From assembly GCA_943736015.1 (NCBI GenBank), contig OX031068.1, positions 30,624,296 to 30,688,295 of the forward strand: DNA of 64,000 bases, in the 5' to 3' direction. Positions 9,616-19,955 of this stretch are shown here, piece after piece (position 1 is the first letter of the stretch; each line of letters starts with the position of its first letter). A model generated the notes under the pieces. It ran no database searches, was not told where the DNA came from, and saw only the letters and a list, made by a program, of their open reading frames with translations. The DNA comes from Tridacna crocea (Eukaryota > Mollusca > Bivalvia > Cardiida > Cardiidae). Position numbers and translations under genes: made by a program.

Positions 9616-9843
9616 GTATAAACTCTTCACCAAACTACAAAAATTTATACTTGTCCAAATTGAAAGCATTTGCAGACGACAAAAGAGAAGTGACTCAAAT
9701 TTAAAATTTGTTTTTTAAAGAGTAGAAAACGTTGGAAAAGAAGAAAATGCTGGTTATCAGCATTTTCTCCTTTTCCCATAATGTTTTCTAACAGCTTCTT
9801 TCTCAGGGTCGTAAAAAGTAGGGATTGTGTGGCAATGGGTTAA
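9616..9843 (-). mobile_element. THM-A MITE, full length
   Basis: The left end has decayed to ATAAACTCTTCACC. The right end is GTGTGGCAATGGGTTAA. Confidence 0.75.
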
Positions 9844-10182
9844 TATACTGGTGGAGGAGATTTATGTGATAAAATTGCTTCCATGATACTTTTGTAGGTA
9901 CTGCAGTTCCAACGGTTACCCCAGCATATCACACGATTCAAACACCAAACCCCTAAGGTCAGAAAGCCTCGGCAACCTAGCCCCACTTTTTCAAGGGTCA
10001 CAAAAGAACCGATTTTTTTACGAACTTTTTTCAAGAATTGACACTTTCCCATACTATCCAGACTTTTAACAGCCCTATGTAAGGCCTTTGAAAAAGTGAG
10101 AAAAGGAGAAAATGCTTGCAACCTTGATTTTGTCTTTTTCTCACCATGTTTTACAACTAATGTAGAAAAAAACTCCTACCAT

Positions 10183-10365
10183 TTAACTCTATACCAAACA
10201 ACAAAATTTTAGACTCGTCCAAATTGAAAAGATTTGCAGACAACTAATTCAATGTTACTGAAGTAATGATTTTTGTTTTGAAAACATTTTGGGAAAAGGA
10301 GAAAATGCTGATCACCACCATTTTCTCCTTTTCCAAAACTGTTTTCGAAAGGCTTCTTGTTTGTG
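10183..10365 (-). mobile_element. THM-A MITE, right end missing
   Basis: TTAACTCTATACCAAACAAC through the hairpin to AAAGGCTTCTTG, then unrelated sequence. A decayed copy lies just upstream (about 10040-10160). Confidence 0.65.
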
Positions 10366-10606
10366 ATGCTTTTATTTTTGGAAGGGTCCAAAACCTGTCA
10401 TGTTAAAATGCACTATTGATAAGAGCTCCAGATAGAGGGAGTGATTTTGATTCCAAAATTGAAAATATTAATTATTCTCAGCTAAACCCTATGTTGTGGG
10501 TGCTCATTAGAATCATCTCATCGAGACATAGGGTTTGGACAAGTTATAAAGGATTTAGAATACCATCACTTTCTCTTATCTGGAGCTCTCCTTTTGATTA
10601 TTCTAG

Positions 10607-10783
10607 TAACTAAAACCTGTACAGTAGAGTACTCCAACACAACTGGAATTAGCCAACAGTGTAACTCAACAATTCCAGACTCACTAGCAATAAGGTATAC
10701 TGGTCTGAAATGCAGAGTATCAGCTGTTGACGAAATTCGGGAGGAAAAGAACTTTAACCTTCCACTTTGTGGTATAAGTCAAA
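10607..10783 (+). CDS. Second extracellular module, second exon
   Basis: A TTATTCTAG acceptor and GTAAGT donor bound 177 bp, phase 1 on both sides. It contains TCTVEYSNTTGISQQC, RYTGLKCRVSAVDE and ends NLPLCGISQ. The LKCRVSAVD stretch resembles the Tyr-x-Cys-x-Val strand of Ig folds. Five Cys and two NxT/S sites suggest an oxidised, glycosylated ectodomain. Confidence 0.65.
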
Positions 10784-10869
10784 GTAAGTTAATTTTGACA
10801 TAATCACCATTTGCTTAGTAAAAGACGAAAAAGCCCTATGGAACAATGGTATAAGGTAGACAATAGCAC

Positions 10870-11098
10870 TTAACCCTTTACTCCATAGATACGCATTTCT
10901 ACGCATTGCTTGTAGGAGCCTTTGGAAAACATTGTGACAAAAGGTGAAATTAATCATGATGAGCAATTTCACCTTTTGTCACAATGTTTTCTATGTTTTC
11001 AAAAGGTTTTGTATACACATAAGAAACGGCTTCATCCATGCTGTTATTTAGGGTCAATTAGAGATACCATAGAAATGCCTTATGGGGTAAAGGGTTAA
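10870..11098 (+). mobile_element. THM-B MITE, full length
   Basis: TTAACCCTTTACTCCATAG to GGGGTAAAGGGTTAA. The hairpin centre has drifted (TAATCATGATGAGC). Confidence 0.85.
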
Positions 11099-11261
11099 TG
11101 ATGATTTAGAAATAATCTTCTTTCTTTCTTTCATGGTTTATTGTTTACTAAACCACGGAGGTGAATTATGACGCACCATAAACAATCCTTGAAGGACTGT
11201 GTGGTAAAGGATTAAACCACGGCACAGTAATTCTGTATGACACAAGATCCAGGGGCACAAA

Positions 11262-11340
11262 TCGATGGGTGAGTGCAACACTATCCTAAGTGCATATACA
11301 AAGTAAAGGCACTTAGGATAGTGTTGCACTCACCCATCGA
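11262..11340. repeat. Perfect 32-bp inverted repeat
   Basis: The arm at 11262-11293 (TCGATGGGTGAGTGCAACAC onward) is exactly complementary to 11309-11340 across a 15-base loop. It is unrelated to THM or R2. Confidence 0.85.
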
Positions 11341-11502
11341 AATGTTCTTTGAAAAAAACTCGGAATACTCCATGATATAGCCAGAGTATAAATGAAAGTT
11401 CTGCCTGCACTGTAATCAGTAGACAGACAATTAGTTGCATTGTGGGAAAAAAAAACATTGTGTGAAAAAAGGACAAATGTTGGCAACAAGCAATTTCTAC
11501 AT

Positions 11503-11730
11503 TAACTCTTTACCACACAAGAAAAATTTAGACTGGTCCAAATTGAAAGCATTTGCAGACGACAAAATAAAGGTGACTGAAAAAATGAAATTTGTTCTGG
11601 GAAGGGTAGAAAACACTGTAGGAAAAGGAGAAAATGCTGGTTACCAGCATTTTCTCCTTTTCCCACAGTGTTTTCAAAAGGCTTCTTTCTCAGGGGCGTC
11701 AAAAGTAGGGATTGTGTGGTAATCAGTTAA
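11503..11730 (-). mobile_element. THM-A MITE, full length
   Basis: TTAACTCTTTACCACACAAG to GTGTGGTAATCAGTTAA with a near-perfect hairpin. A short hairpin remnant precedes it (11437-11500). Confidence 0.85.
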
Positions 11731-11769
11731 ACCCGTTTGTGCTGAAATATTCTTTTGCCCTTTTCAGAG

Positions 11770-11808
11770 GAGAATTCCAGAACACTGTAATAGAATGCAC
11801 CAGAACAG
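11770..11808 (+). CDS. Candidate 39-bp exon
   Basis: If the acceptor is the AG at 11768-11769 (TTTTCAGAG), the 39 bp to a GTGAAT donor are phase 1 on both sides and encode REFQNTVIECTRT, joining exons 10607 and 12119 in frame. The nearer CAG acceptor would give a stop. Including or skipping the exon preserves the frame. Confidence 0.45.
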
Positions 11809-11872
11809 GTGAATGGAATAAGCCAACTGTCATCTTGAAAATTTCTGTTTAACTTACTCAGCAGGTTAAGAG

Positions 11873-12097
11873 TTGACTCTTTGCCGAATAACAGAATCTT
11901 AAACTGGTCCAAATTGAAAGCATTGCACACAACAAGATAAACGTGACTCAAAAATTGTAACTTCACTTTTGAAGAGTAGAAAACACTGTGGGAAAAGGAG
12001 AAAATGCTGGTTACCAGCATTTTCTCCTTTTCCCACAATGTTTTCAGAAGGCCTCTTCATCCGGGTCATATGGAGGGATTGTTTGGTAAAGGGTTAA
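11873..12097 (-). mobile_element. THM-A MITE
   Basis: Left TTAA has mutated to TTGA; right end is GTTTGGTAAAGGGTTAA. It lies 21 bp before the acceptor of the last + strand exon. Confidence 0.8.
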
Positions 12098-12118
12098 ATA
12101 TATCTTTTTTCTTCACAG

Positions 12119-12441
12119 ATTGCTCTACAGAAAATGTGGTAGTAAACTGTACAGAAGGTGCAGCAGACAGACTCAAAATAGACCAATGTCAGTTGTCAAC
12201 TTTTTTCACGAAGGGATGCTTCAGTTCCGGGCGAATGTTTCACTCCTACTGCTATCCAGAGACAAACCAGTGCACATGTGTATTGAACTGGTGTAAGCCT
12301 GGCGATTCAAGAACCCTGTTTGGGCGGGATAGTCACCCAGGGTCACAACTCTGTCCAGAAATTAATCCTGCAAATTTCACCGCCAGTCCACCTACTACCA
12401 CAGCAACAGTTACATCAGCAACAATGATGACAACAACCTAG
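12119..12441 (+). CDS. Terminal Cys-rich exon with Thr-rich tail
   Basis: A TTCTTCACAG acceptor opens 107 codons ending in TAG at 12439-12441, phase 1 in. Residues of the form NCTEG, DQCQ, KGCF, SYCYPETNQCTC, NWCKPG and QLCPE give about ten Cys in 85 residues. The last ~20 residues are almost only Thr, Pro, Ala and Ser, suggesting an O-glycosylated tail. No second membrane segment follows. The domain family is not recognised. Confidence 0.65.
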
Positions 12442-12442
12442 A

Positions 12443-12671
12443 TTAAAAACCCTTACCCTTTATCACACAACATAAATCTAGACTTGTCTATTTCAAAGCA
12501 TTTAAAGACTACTATTACAATATTTTTCAAAATATAATATGTCTTTCAATTGGTAGAAAACATCTTGGGAGATGCTACATACCAGCATTTTCTCCTTTTC
12601 CATCAATGTTGGCAGAAGGTGTCTTTCTCTGAGGGTCATTATAAAAAGGAATTTTGTGGTAAATGGTTTAA
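12443..12671 (-). mobile_element. THM-A, directly after the stop codon
   Basis: The TTAA starts two bases after the TAG of the + strand gene. The copy is decayed (TTATCACACAACA, partial hairpin) and ends GTGGTAAATGGTTTAA. Confidence 0.65.
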
Positions 12672-12894
12672 CTCTTCACCACATAATCCCAACTTTTGAT
12701 AACCCTGAGAAAGAAGCCTTTAGAAAACATTGTGGGAAAACGAGAAAATGCTGGTAACCAGCATTTTCTCCTTTTCCTACAATGGTTTCTACCGTTCCCA
12801 AACCGAAGTTCAATTTTTCAGTCAAACATTTTGTCATCTGCAAATGCTTTCCATTCGTACTAGTCTAGAATTTTTTTGTTTGTTAAAGAGTTAA
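12668..12894 (+). mobile_element. THM-A MITE, full length
   Basis: Shares one TTAA with the preceding copy, in the opposite orientation. Ends GTTTGTTAAAGAGTTAA. Confidence 0.8.
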
Positions 12895-13015
12895 ACCATT
12901 GTGATAACAAGCATTTTCTCCTTTTCCGCATTGTTTTTCTACCCTTCCAAACACAAATTTCAATTTTTGAGTCTGAAAATACTATCAATTTCGACAAGTC
13001 TAAAATTTTTGACAT
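12895..13015 (+). mobile_element. THM-A right-half fragment
   Basis: Begins in the hairpin (ATTGTGATAACAAGC) and continues through the right arm to TCTAAAATTTTTG. Confidence 0.55.
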
Positions 13016-13083
13016 ATAATAACTCTGTACTAGAAGACAAAATTTTACAAACCTCCTATCCAAAAATATTTCCAGACAATAGA

Positions 13084-13718
13084 TTAACCCTTTACCCCAT
13101 AAGGCATTTCTATGTTTTATTTCATGCCTTCCGGTACAATATCGAGAAATAGCAGTGAAAAAATCTTTCGATCTTACACTGGTACAACCAGTGAAAATAC
13201 AGATTTTCACATTCTTGTTGCCTAGATAAGTTGCGCGTGCCTAAAAACCAGATGGGAAATATGACGTCATATACCTTACATTTCTTGCGCTTGACATAAT
13301 ATTGTATTGCGTTGCTATGCGGGAGGGGTACACCACGGGGAATAACGGAAATGAACTGTACTGGATTTTGATAAAGCTCCTCCCAGAAAGGGTTTGAAAG
13401 CATGAAATAAATAAAATATTTATTTTTTTAAGTGAATGCGCCACTCCAAAAAATATTACCGATGGTGTCCAATCGATGAAATAAATTTCGATCTTTCACC
13501 GAAAAAGACAAATATCCTCTCTGTCTCTAATTGACCCTAAATAACAGCAAGGATGAAGCTGTTTTTTATGTGTATAGGACACCTTTTTATAGCATAGAAA
13601 ACATTGTTACAAAAGGTAAAATTGCTCGTCATGAGCAATTTCACCTTTTGCCACAATGTTTTCAAAAGGCTCCTACAAGCCATGCGTAGAAATAAGTATC
13701 TATGTAGTAAAGGGTTAA
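13084..13718 (-). mobile_element. THM-B split by a ~390-bp insertion
   Basis: TTAACCCTTTACCCCATAAG through ATTTCTATG, then foreign sequence, then CTCTAATTGACCC through the hairpin (GCTCGTCATGAGC) to GTAGTAAAGGGTTAA. Confidence 0.75.
13115..13508. repeat. Repeat E, inserted in THM-B
   Basis: Shares order and wording with 16990-17430: GATGGGAAATATGACG, ATTGCTATGCGGGAGGGG, ACTGTACTGGATTTTG, and a closing AAATATTACCGATGGTG. The two ORFs here are not conserved in the other copy. Confidence 0.6.
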
Positions 13719-13935
13719 ACCTTTACCACACAATGACGACTTTTAACACATATGAAAGAGAAGGTTTTTGAAAACATTGTGAAAAAATGCTGGTCACCAA
13801 CATTTTCTCCTTTTCTCACAATGTTTTCTTCCCATTCAAAGAAAACTCATTTCATATGAGCCACATGGAAACTGTCCTCAGCAAATGCTTTCAATTCGAA
13901 CAGGTTTAAAATCTTGTCAAGTGGTATACGGTTGA
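13715..13935 (+). mobile_element. THM-A2 MITE
   Basis: Shares the TTAA of THM-B. The left hairpin arm has lost ~11 bp and the right TTAA is TTGA. Confidence 0.75.
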
Positions 13936-13971
13936 AATTGTAAAGTCATAGTTTTACCAGTCAACCTGTTA

Positions 13972-14135
13972 CTTAACATAGAAATTTCAGACTTGTCTGC
14001 GCTGAAAGCACTTTCAGATGAAAAATCAAGTCTGGCTCAAATTACTCTATTTGCCAGTGAAAAGGTAGAAATCATTAGGGGAAAAGTAGAAAATGCTGTT
14101 AGTAGCAACTAATATTTTCTCCTTTTCTCATGTTT
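13972..14135 (-). mobile_element. Decayed THM-A2
   Basis: TTAACATAGAAATTTCAGAC, a TGGCTCAAATTA arm and an eroded hairpin. The right end is absent. Another very decayed copy may span about 14190-14360. Confidence 0.45.
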
Positions 14136-14361
14136 TGCCCAGGATTTTATTTGGTAGAGTCAAAACCCCAACACAAATGAATAAAATAGATTAACTATAC
14201 TTCTTCCAATAAAAGTGCTCTCCCAAATAGACATATGACTTGATTTGTCCTGAAAGAGTTTGAAAATATTGTGGGAACAGGAGAAATCTCTGATTGTTGT
14301 ATTTTACTTCTATCATTCCTATAGGCCTCTTCTTTAGCACTGTTAAAACATGGCATCTTCA

Positions 14362-14590
14362 TTAACCCATTACCACACAATCCCTACTTTTGACGCCCCT
14401 GAAAAAGAAGCCTTCTGAAAACATTGTGGGAAAAGGAGAAAATGCTGGTTACCAGCATTTTCTCCTTTTCCCACAATGTTTTCTACCCTTCACAAATCAA
14501 ATTTCAAATTTTGAGTCACTTTCATTTTGTTGTCTGCAAATGTTTTCAATTTGGACAAGTCTAAAATATTGTCGTTTGGTAATGGGTTAA
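14362..14590 (+). mobile_element. THM-A MITE, full length
   Basis: TTAACCCATTACCACACAAT to TCGTTTGGTAATGGGTTAA with a perfect hairpin. One of the best-preserved copies. Confidence 0.9.
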
Positions 14591-14654
14591 AAAATGTTAA
14601 CACACTTACCCTTATAAATAAAGTTATTCACAATGTCAGTTCCGCTTCAGACTA

Positions 14655-14800
14655 GCTTATCTCTTTACCACACAGCAAAAATGTAGGCTTGCCCAAATTC
14701 AGAGCATTTGCAGACGTCAGTTGAAATGTATCTCCAATTAGAATATCTATCTTTGATAAGAGAGAAAACATTGTGGAAAAAGGAGAAAATTCTGGTTTTT
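14655..14800 (-). mobile_element. THM-A left half
   Basis: CTCTTTACCACACAGC through the first hairpin arm, then truncated at the palindrome. Confidence 0.55.
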
Positions 14801-14869
14801 GATCTTCACTTTCTGTTTTGCTGGGAGATTTAAGACAAATGCAACAGAGAAAGTGAATCCACATTGATC

Positions 14870-15084
14870 TTAATCCTTTACCCCCATAAAACATTTCTAT
14901 GATACCTCTAATTGACCCTAACTAAGAGCAAGGATAAAGCCATTTTCTTATGTGTATATCACCTTTTGATAGTGCAGAAAATATTGTGGCAAAAGGTGAA
15001 ATTGCACGTCACAAGCAATTTCACCTTTTGACACAATGTTTTCCAAAGGCTCCTACACGCAATATCTATGGAGTAAAGGGTTTA
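14870..15084 (-). mobile_element. THM-B MITE
   Basis: TTAATCCTTTACCCCCATAA to GGAGTAAAGGGTTTA. The hairpin centre is GCACGTCACAAGC. Confidence 0.8.
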
Positions 15085-15126
15085 TCTTAGGCTGATAAGC
15101 ATGGCTCAAGGACCTTTTGTGAGGAC

Positions 15127-15185
15127 AGTGTAGATCAAGATTGGGCTGCTCATAACAGGCAGTTTGAACCTGAATCTACACTGTC
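15127..15185. repeat. R2 palindrome copy
   Basis: ACAGTGTAGATCAAGATTGG pairs imperfectly with ACCTGAATCTACACTGTCC. Confidence 0.5.
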
Positions 15186-15268
15186 CGATAAGAAATATCT
15201 TTCTTACTATTGAAATAGCCAAATTTAAGTTTTTACTAACAAGTTGAAAGATTCATTTCACTTGTTAA

Positions 15269-15497
15269 TTAACCCATTTCCACACAATTCCTACTTTTGA
15301 CAACCCTTAGAAAGAAGCCTACAGAAAACATTGTAGGAAAAGGAGAAAATGCTGGTAACCAGCATTTTCTCCTTTTCCCACAATGTTTTCTACCCCTCAC
15401 AAAACAAGTTTCAAATTTTCAGCCACTTTTATTTTGTCGTCTGCAAATGCTTTCAGTTTGGACAAGCCCAAAACATTGTCGTTTGGTAATGAGTTAA
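15269..15497 (+). mobile_element. THM-A MITE, full length
   Basis: TTAACCCATTTCCACACAAT to TCGTTTGGTAATGAGTTAA. Intact hairpin. Confidence 0.88.
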
Positions 15498-15888
15498 CCA
15501 GTTTAAGGATTAATTCCAGATTGAAAATGTCAGTTTCTTTCACTCTGTGGCTCCAAGTTTTACCCAGAACCATTCCACTGTCCATCAACACAGGACTCTT
15601 TTGTACAGGTTTAGATTGCACAAGTCTGTAATGACATTTTGATCTCATATTACATTGATATCCACTTTTCAGATTACATATTTTTTATTATTCATGTTTT
15701 TGATATTTCAAAGATAAATATAGTAAATCACGTCTATTTACAGGCAGTGCACCTATCATGCTTTCCTAGAGTTTCTTTTACTAGCACTTTGTACAGTATT
15801 TCTCCTTAGCCATGGGCTACTTTCTCACATTAGCATCGCTGAAACAATGTACAGCTGTAAAACAGAAATTATTCCTGATAAAATATTA

Positions 15889-15991
15889 GTTGTACGGTCA
15901 GGTGACAGGGGACTTGGAAACGGCTCAGGGCGACATGATTTGCCACAGCCATGAAAAAGTTTCCAAGTTCCTTGCCACCTGACTGTACAAC
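15889..15991. repeat. 33-bp inverted repeat with 37-base loop
   Basis: GTTGTACGGTCAGGTGACAG at 15889 pairs with CACCTGACTGTACAAC ending at 15991, with about four mismatches in 33. Not a THM or R2 palindrome. Confidence 0.75.
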
Positions 15992-16636
15992 AAATTTGTT
16001 ATACTGCAAAGTTTTACCATTCCAATGTTTCCTAAGAAAATATTTGTTTCTCGGTTTAAAAAATGGAGTACACTGATGAAGTAGAATTTCCCTACTGAGT
16101 GCCCCAATTCAATGAAAACTGATGTCACTGGGAGCTGATGTCACAGAAACTTTGGTATTTCATGCTAAAACATGGGACTTGGCACATAATCCTGATGTTA
16201 ATATTGATTGCCGTCGCCATTTTGGATGTTGTGTTGATAGCGTAGTCATGTATACGGAGCTCCCGAAAGGGAAACTAATGCTTTTACGTTGGTTTTGACA
16301 GGGTACATGATATATGTTCGGGACATAATCATTATCCAATCAGATCACAAGAATTCTTTTTTTTTTTAAGTATAATAATGACTACAATCAGCCTTCAAAA
16401 GAGATAGGGAAACATTTAAAATGTACATTAAGTTTGGAGATGAAAACACCATTAAATTTTGTCATTGGAAGTTCTTGTCACTGAAGAAAATTGTTAATCA
16501 TATAGGTATTTTTTCATTCATGATGTTAGGCAATAATGTATCTCAAGCATAGATTAAAATAAAACATACAGATCTGGATCTGTCTTTGACTTCTTTAATC
16601 GTGTGATCTGAACTTGATTCTTTAATCCCAAGATTT
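15992..16636. other. No gene seen
   Basis: AT-rich sequence without convincing exon borders or known repeats, apart from a T-run near 16355. Confidence 0.5.
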
Positions 16637-16880
16637 AACTAGAGCTGTCACTGAATATGACTTAATACCCCGGCCAGTACTCGGACAGAAAAAAGTGTCA
16701 GGTTCAAGGGGAGATAATTCCTCAACCTGGAAGAGTTGACACTTGAAAATTGCATCTTCCAAATCTTTGACATGTTATAATTAGTATATGTGCGAAGTTT
16801 CAATACAATTGAAGGAAAACTGTATGAGGAGTTCACAACACAAAATTGCAAGTATTACGTACCATGAGCTCAGGTGAGCC
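16637..16880 (+). repeat. R1 interspersed repeat
   Basis: Begins ACTAGAGCTGTCACTG and contains GTTCAAGGGGAGATAATTCC and CAATACAATTGAAGG. It lacks the usual GGGGGTATAA end and stops in CATGAGCTCAGGTGAGCC. Confidence 0.65.
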
Positions 16881-16989
16881 AAAAACAAGTTTCTCTAAAT
16901 GACATGATTCTACAATTTGAGTATTTACATAACTTTGCACTAGTTCGTATCTGGGTAAAACCGTGATATTAGGTGTGTATATTCAATCC

Positions 16990-17430
16990 AAAAAATATTG
17001 CGTAATTATTTCAATCTTTCCAGTTGGTTATCAAAAAATATCAGTGAAATATTTTTTTCAATATTTCGTGGTTACAAACAGTGATAGAAATGATTTTTAT
17101 ATTCTAGTTACCTAGGTAAAATGTATGTGATGCACAATCAGATGGAAATATGACAGTATTTACTTAACATTTCTCGCCTTTGACTAATATTGTAATGTAT
17201 TGCTATGTGGAGGGGGTACGCCAAGGGGAATGACTGCAAAGAACTGTACTGGATTTTGAGAAAGTTCCTCCTGAAGAGGTTAAAAACTTGAAATTTCAGT
17301 GAAAGATCCAAATTTATTTCATCTTAAGAACACCATCAGTAATATTTTCACTAGTGGTTGTGCCACTCATGAAAATATTACCAATGATGTTCACTGAAAA
17401 TAAATTTCCATCTTTAACCTAAAAAAACAA
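16990..17430. repeat. Repeat E, second copy
   Basis: Same order of blocks as 13115-13508, including ATTGCTATGTGGAGGGGG and ACTGTACTGGATTTTG, plus a longer left part. Confidence 0.6.
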
Positions 17431-17538
17431 ATATACCTATATCTACATAGTTTAGTGAAAGGTAACCCAGAGGTCCAAGAGATACTGGAGTAGACATCGA
17501 GTTGCTTACCAGGTATAGCATAACATCCCTTCATGTGT

Positions 17539-17725
17539 TTTAACCCTTTACCACACAATCTCGACGTTAAATGACCCTGAGAAAAAAAAGCCTTCTGAAA
17601 ACATTGTGGAAAAGTAGAAAATGCTGGTTACCAGCATTTTCTCCTTTTCCCACAATGTTTTCTACCCTATCAAAGAAAAATAATTTCATATGAGCCACAT
17701 TGGAACTGTTATCAGCAAATGCTTT
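17539..17725 (+). mobile_element. THM-A2, right end missing
   Basis: TTAACCCTTTACCACACAAT, a good hairpin and TATGAGCCACATTGG, cut off at CTTTCAGTTCCG. Confidence 0.7.
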
Positions 17726-17865
17726 CAGTTCCGGAAGGGTAGAAAACATTCCCGGAAAAAGAGAAAATGCTGGTTACCATCATTTTCTCCTCTTCCCACA
17801 ATGTCTTCAAAAGGCTTTTTCTTCAAGGGCATCAAAGTTCAGGATTTCGGAGTAGAGAGTTGACT
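17726..17865 (-). mobile_element. THM-A right two thirds
   Basis: Starts at GAAGGGTAGAAAACATTC, with hairpin (centre GCTGGTTACCATC), ending GGAGTAGAGAGTTGA. Confidence 0.55.
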
Positions 17866-18030
17866 CAAGAGCATTTATGGAGGAAAATGTAAACATGGCT
17901 CAATTTGTTTCTGAAAGAGTAGAAAACATCATGGAAAAAGGAGAATATGCTGGTTACCAGCATTTTCTTTTTTCCCACTACGTTTTCAAAAGCTGTTCTC
18001 TCAAGGTTGGTAAAACTCATGTAATAAAAG
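17866..18030 (-). mobile_element. Decayed THM-A2
   Basis: AACATGGCTCAATTTG arm, hairpin with centre GCTGGTTACCAGC, and a faint right end. Confidence 0.5.
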
Positions 18031-18128
18031 GTTCATGGGAGAAAATGATTAGCCTAAATCAAGGGGATAATAATCTTTCAATCACTCCTTATGGGTTGTC
18101 TCCATTTGAACTGAGAATCACATGATTC

Positions 18129-18137
18129 TATATAAAG
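18129..18137 (+). promoter_or_regulatory. Candidate TATA box
   Basis: TATATAAAG lies 43-51 bases before an ATG with a hydrophobic start. The spacing allows initiation near 18155-18165. Such a string can occur by chance in AT-rich DNA. Confidence 0.3.
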
Positions 18138-18179
18138 TGCACCACTGACAGTCGTTTAGCAACAACATAAACAACCTCG

Positions 18180-18497
18180 ATGAAGTTATTCACATTTGTC
18201 TATTTGTTGGTGAAAATTTCAATTGGAATATGATAAACCAAGTTAAAAATGAATGTACGAACTGTTTGTCAACTGAAATATAATAAGAAAGATTTTGATA
18301 GAAAATTGAAACTCAAGTTTTCTTTTGTTAGAGGAGCCCTACAATTTTCAGAACACGAAATCGGGATATTTCTGGGCAATGAATGTACCGATCTGCTACA
18401 TATCAATCCACCAGTTACAGCCGAGGGCTGCTCTACAGTTACTACTATCGGACAAAATAACATGGAAATACATCAAAGGAAAAACTCTTTAGACTGA
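18180..18497 (+). CDS. Candidate small secreted-type ORF, interrupted
   Basis: ATG at 18180 opens MKLFTFVYLLVKISIGI, which looks like a signal peptide, then TGA and TAA. The same frame continues from 18249 to TGA at 18495-18497 with NECTDLLHINPPVTAEGCST. A 77-base intron from GTGAAA (18210) to AAG (18286) would join them in frame but is untested. It may be a pseudogene or chance. It lies between the two convergent genes, in a stretch free of recognisable repeats. Confidence 0.22.
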
Positions 18498-18499
18498 AA

Positions 18500-19676
18500 T
18501 CCTGGCTAAATTTGACCTGCATAACATACTTTGTGATTATTAAAACAATAATGTCTAAGAAAACAAATTTATATAAATCTATATAACTATTCAAGGCATT
18601 TATTTTTGATACATGAATTGAAGTCCATCCGATTTTGTAGACTAAAGATGTTTAGTTCCTGATTTTTGCCATATACAGATCTTAGAACAGAACATGCAAG
18701 ATAAGAATTTATCCTTTGAATATCTTTCATGACAAATGTTGTCTTTACCACCAGGGTAAATCTAGATTAGACTGCTGAAACTGTGCACTCTGATCAGGAA
18801 TCTGAAGTTTACATGTACCTTTACATACTATTGTTATATACTACTCCTGATCTGATCTTTGATCTACACTGACTGTCAACTTTGCCTAGACAATCTGGAC
18901 AAAAAAAACCTTGACATAGAATTTATTTCTCATCGATACACTGAAAATGTCCATCAGGATTATTCCACACTCTTGTGCTTATGATGATGTGCAAAAAAAT
19001 CTAACCTAACAAAACCATGTTAAAGTATACCAAATATATGCAAAAGACACTGACTTCATGTTTAACTCTTCAAGTCTCTATAATTCTGAACACTTTTTGT
19101 CTACATGTCATGTTTAGAGTCCTTCCAAAAACTGTTTCAAACTAGAACTGTTGCAAAGCCAACAAATACCCCTGCCACTGTCACTGAAGCAGCACAATCA
19201 GAGAACGGAAACAATTTTTAAAACACAGAATGGTCACCTGTGACCTTGAACTTTGACCCCTTTCACTGTAAAACAATTGGGCACCTCCTTGAGTCTGATC
19301 TAAGATTCACAATATCTAGTATTTGTGTCTTAACCAAAATATGGCGAACTTTGCTACAAATTGGTGTCTTCTGCTGTCAAAAACAATCTACCTTTTCATA
19401 TTTTTTTAGAGTATTAAAACTGCTTGTTTCTTTTTCAAAATCAAATGCTTTTAACTTGGACAAAAAAAAACAAAAGGATGGCATACAGTGTACATCTAAG
19501 GTTTTTTTTATGATGTGATTTGGATCTAGACCTCACAGAACTTTCAAAAACAAGAGCAGGGTTGTATTAAACTGCTGTCTTAATATCAGGTGGAAATATT
19601 TTTCATTTTGTCATTTATTTTTTTTTTGTCTATTCCTATATAATCACATGCTTTATTTGTTTATTTGTTACACAAT
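18500..19676. other. No gene seen
   Basis: Holds an imperfect R2 palindrome near 18767-18881 and short T-runs. The frame from 19240 has no splice or codon support. Confidence 0.5.
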
Positions 19677-19906
19677 TTAATCCTTTACCACACAATGACG
19701 CCTTTTAATGACCCTGTACAAGAGGCCTTTTGAAAACATTGTGGGGAAAGGAGAAAATGCTGGTAACCAGCATTTTCTCCTTTTCCCCTAATGTTTTCTA
19801 ACCTATCAAAGAAAATTTGTATCATTTGAGCCACTATGAAATTGTCATCTGCAAATGCTTTCACAATTAGATAGGTCTTAAATTTTGCTGTGTGGTAAAG
19901 GGTTAA
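19677..19906 (+). mobile_element. THM-A2 MITE, full length
   Basis: TTAATCCTTTACCACACAAT to GTGTGGTAAAGGGTTAA. It starts 49 bases past the stop of the - strand gene, so it probably lies in or at the end of that gene's 3' untranslated region. Confidence 0.88.
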
Positions 19907-19955
19907 AGAAAGAGACACAAGGTAAACTGCAAAACCATTGTGTCATCGTAATTAT

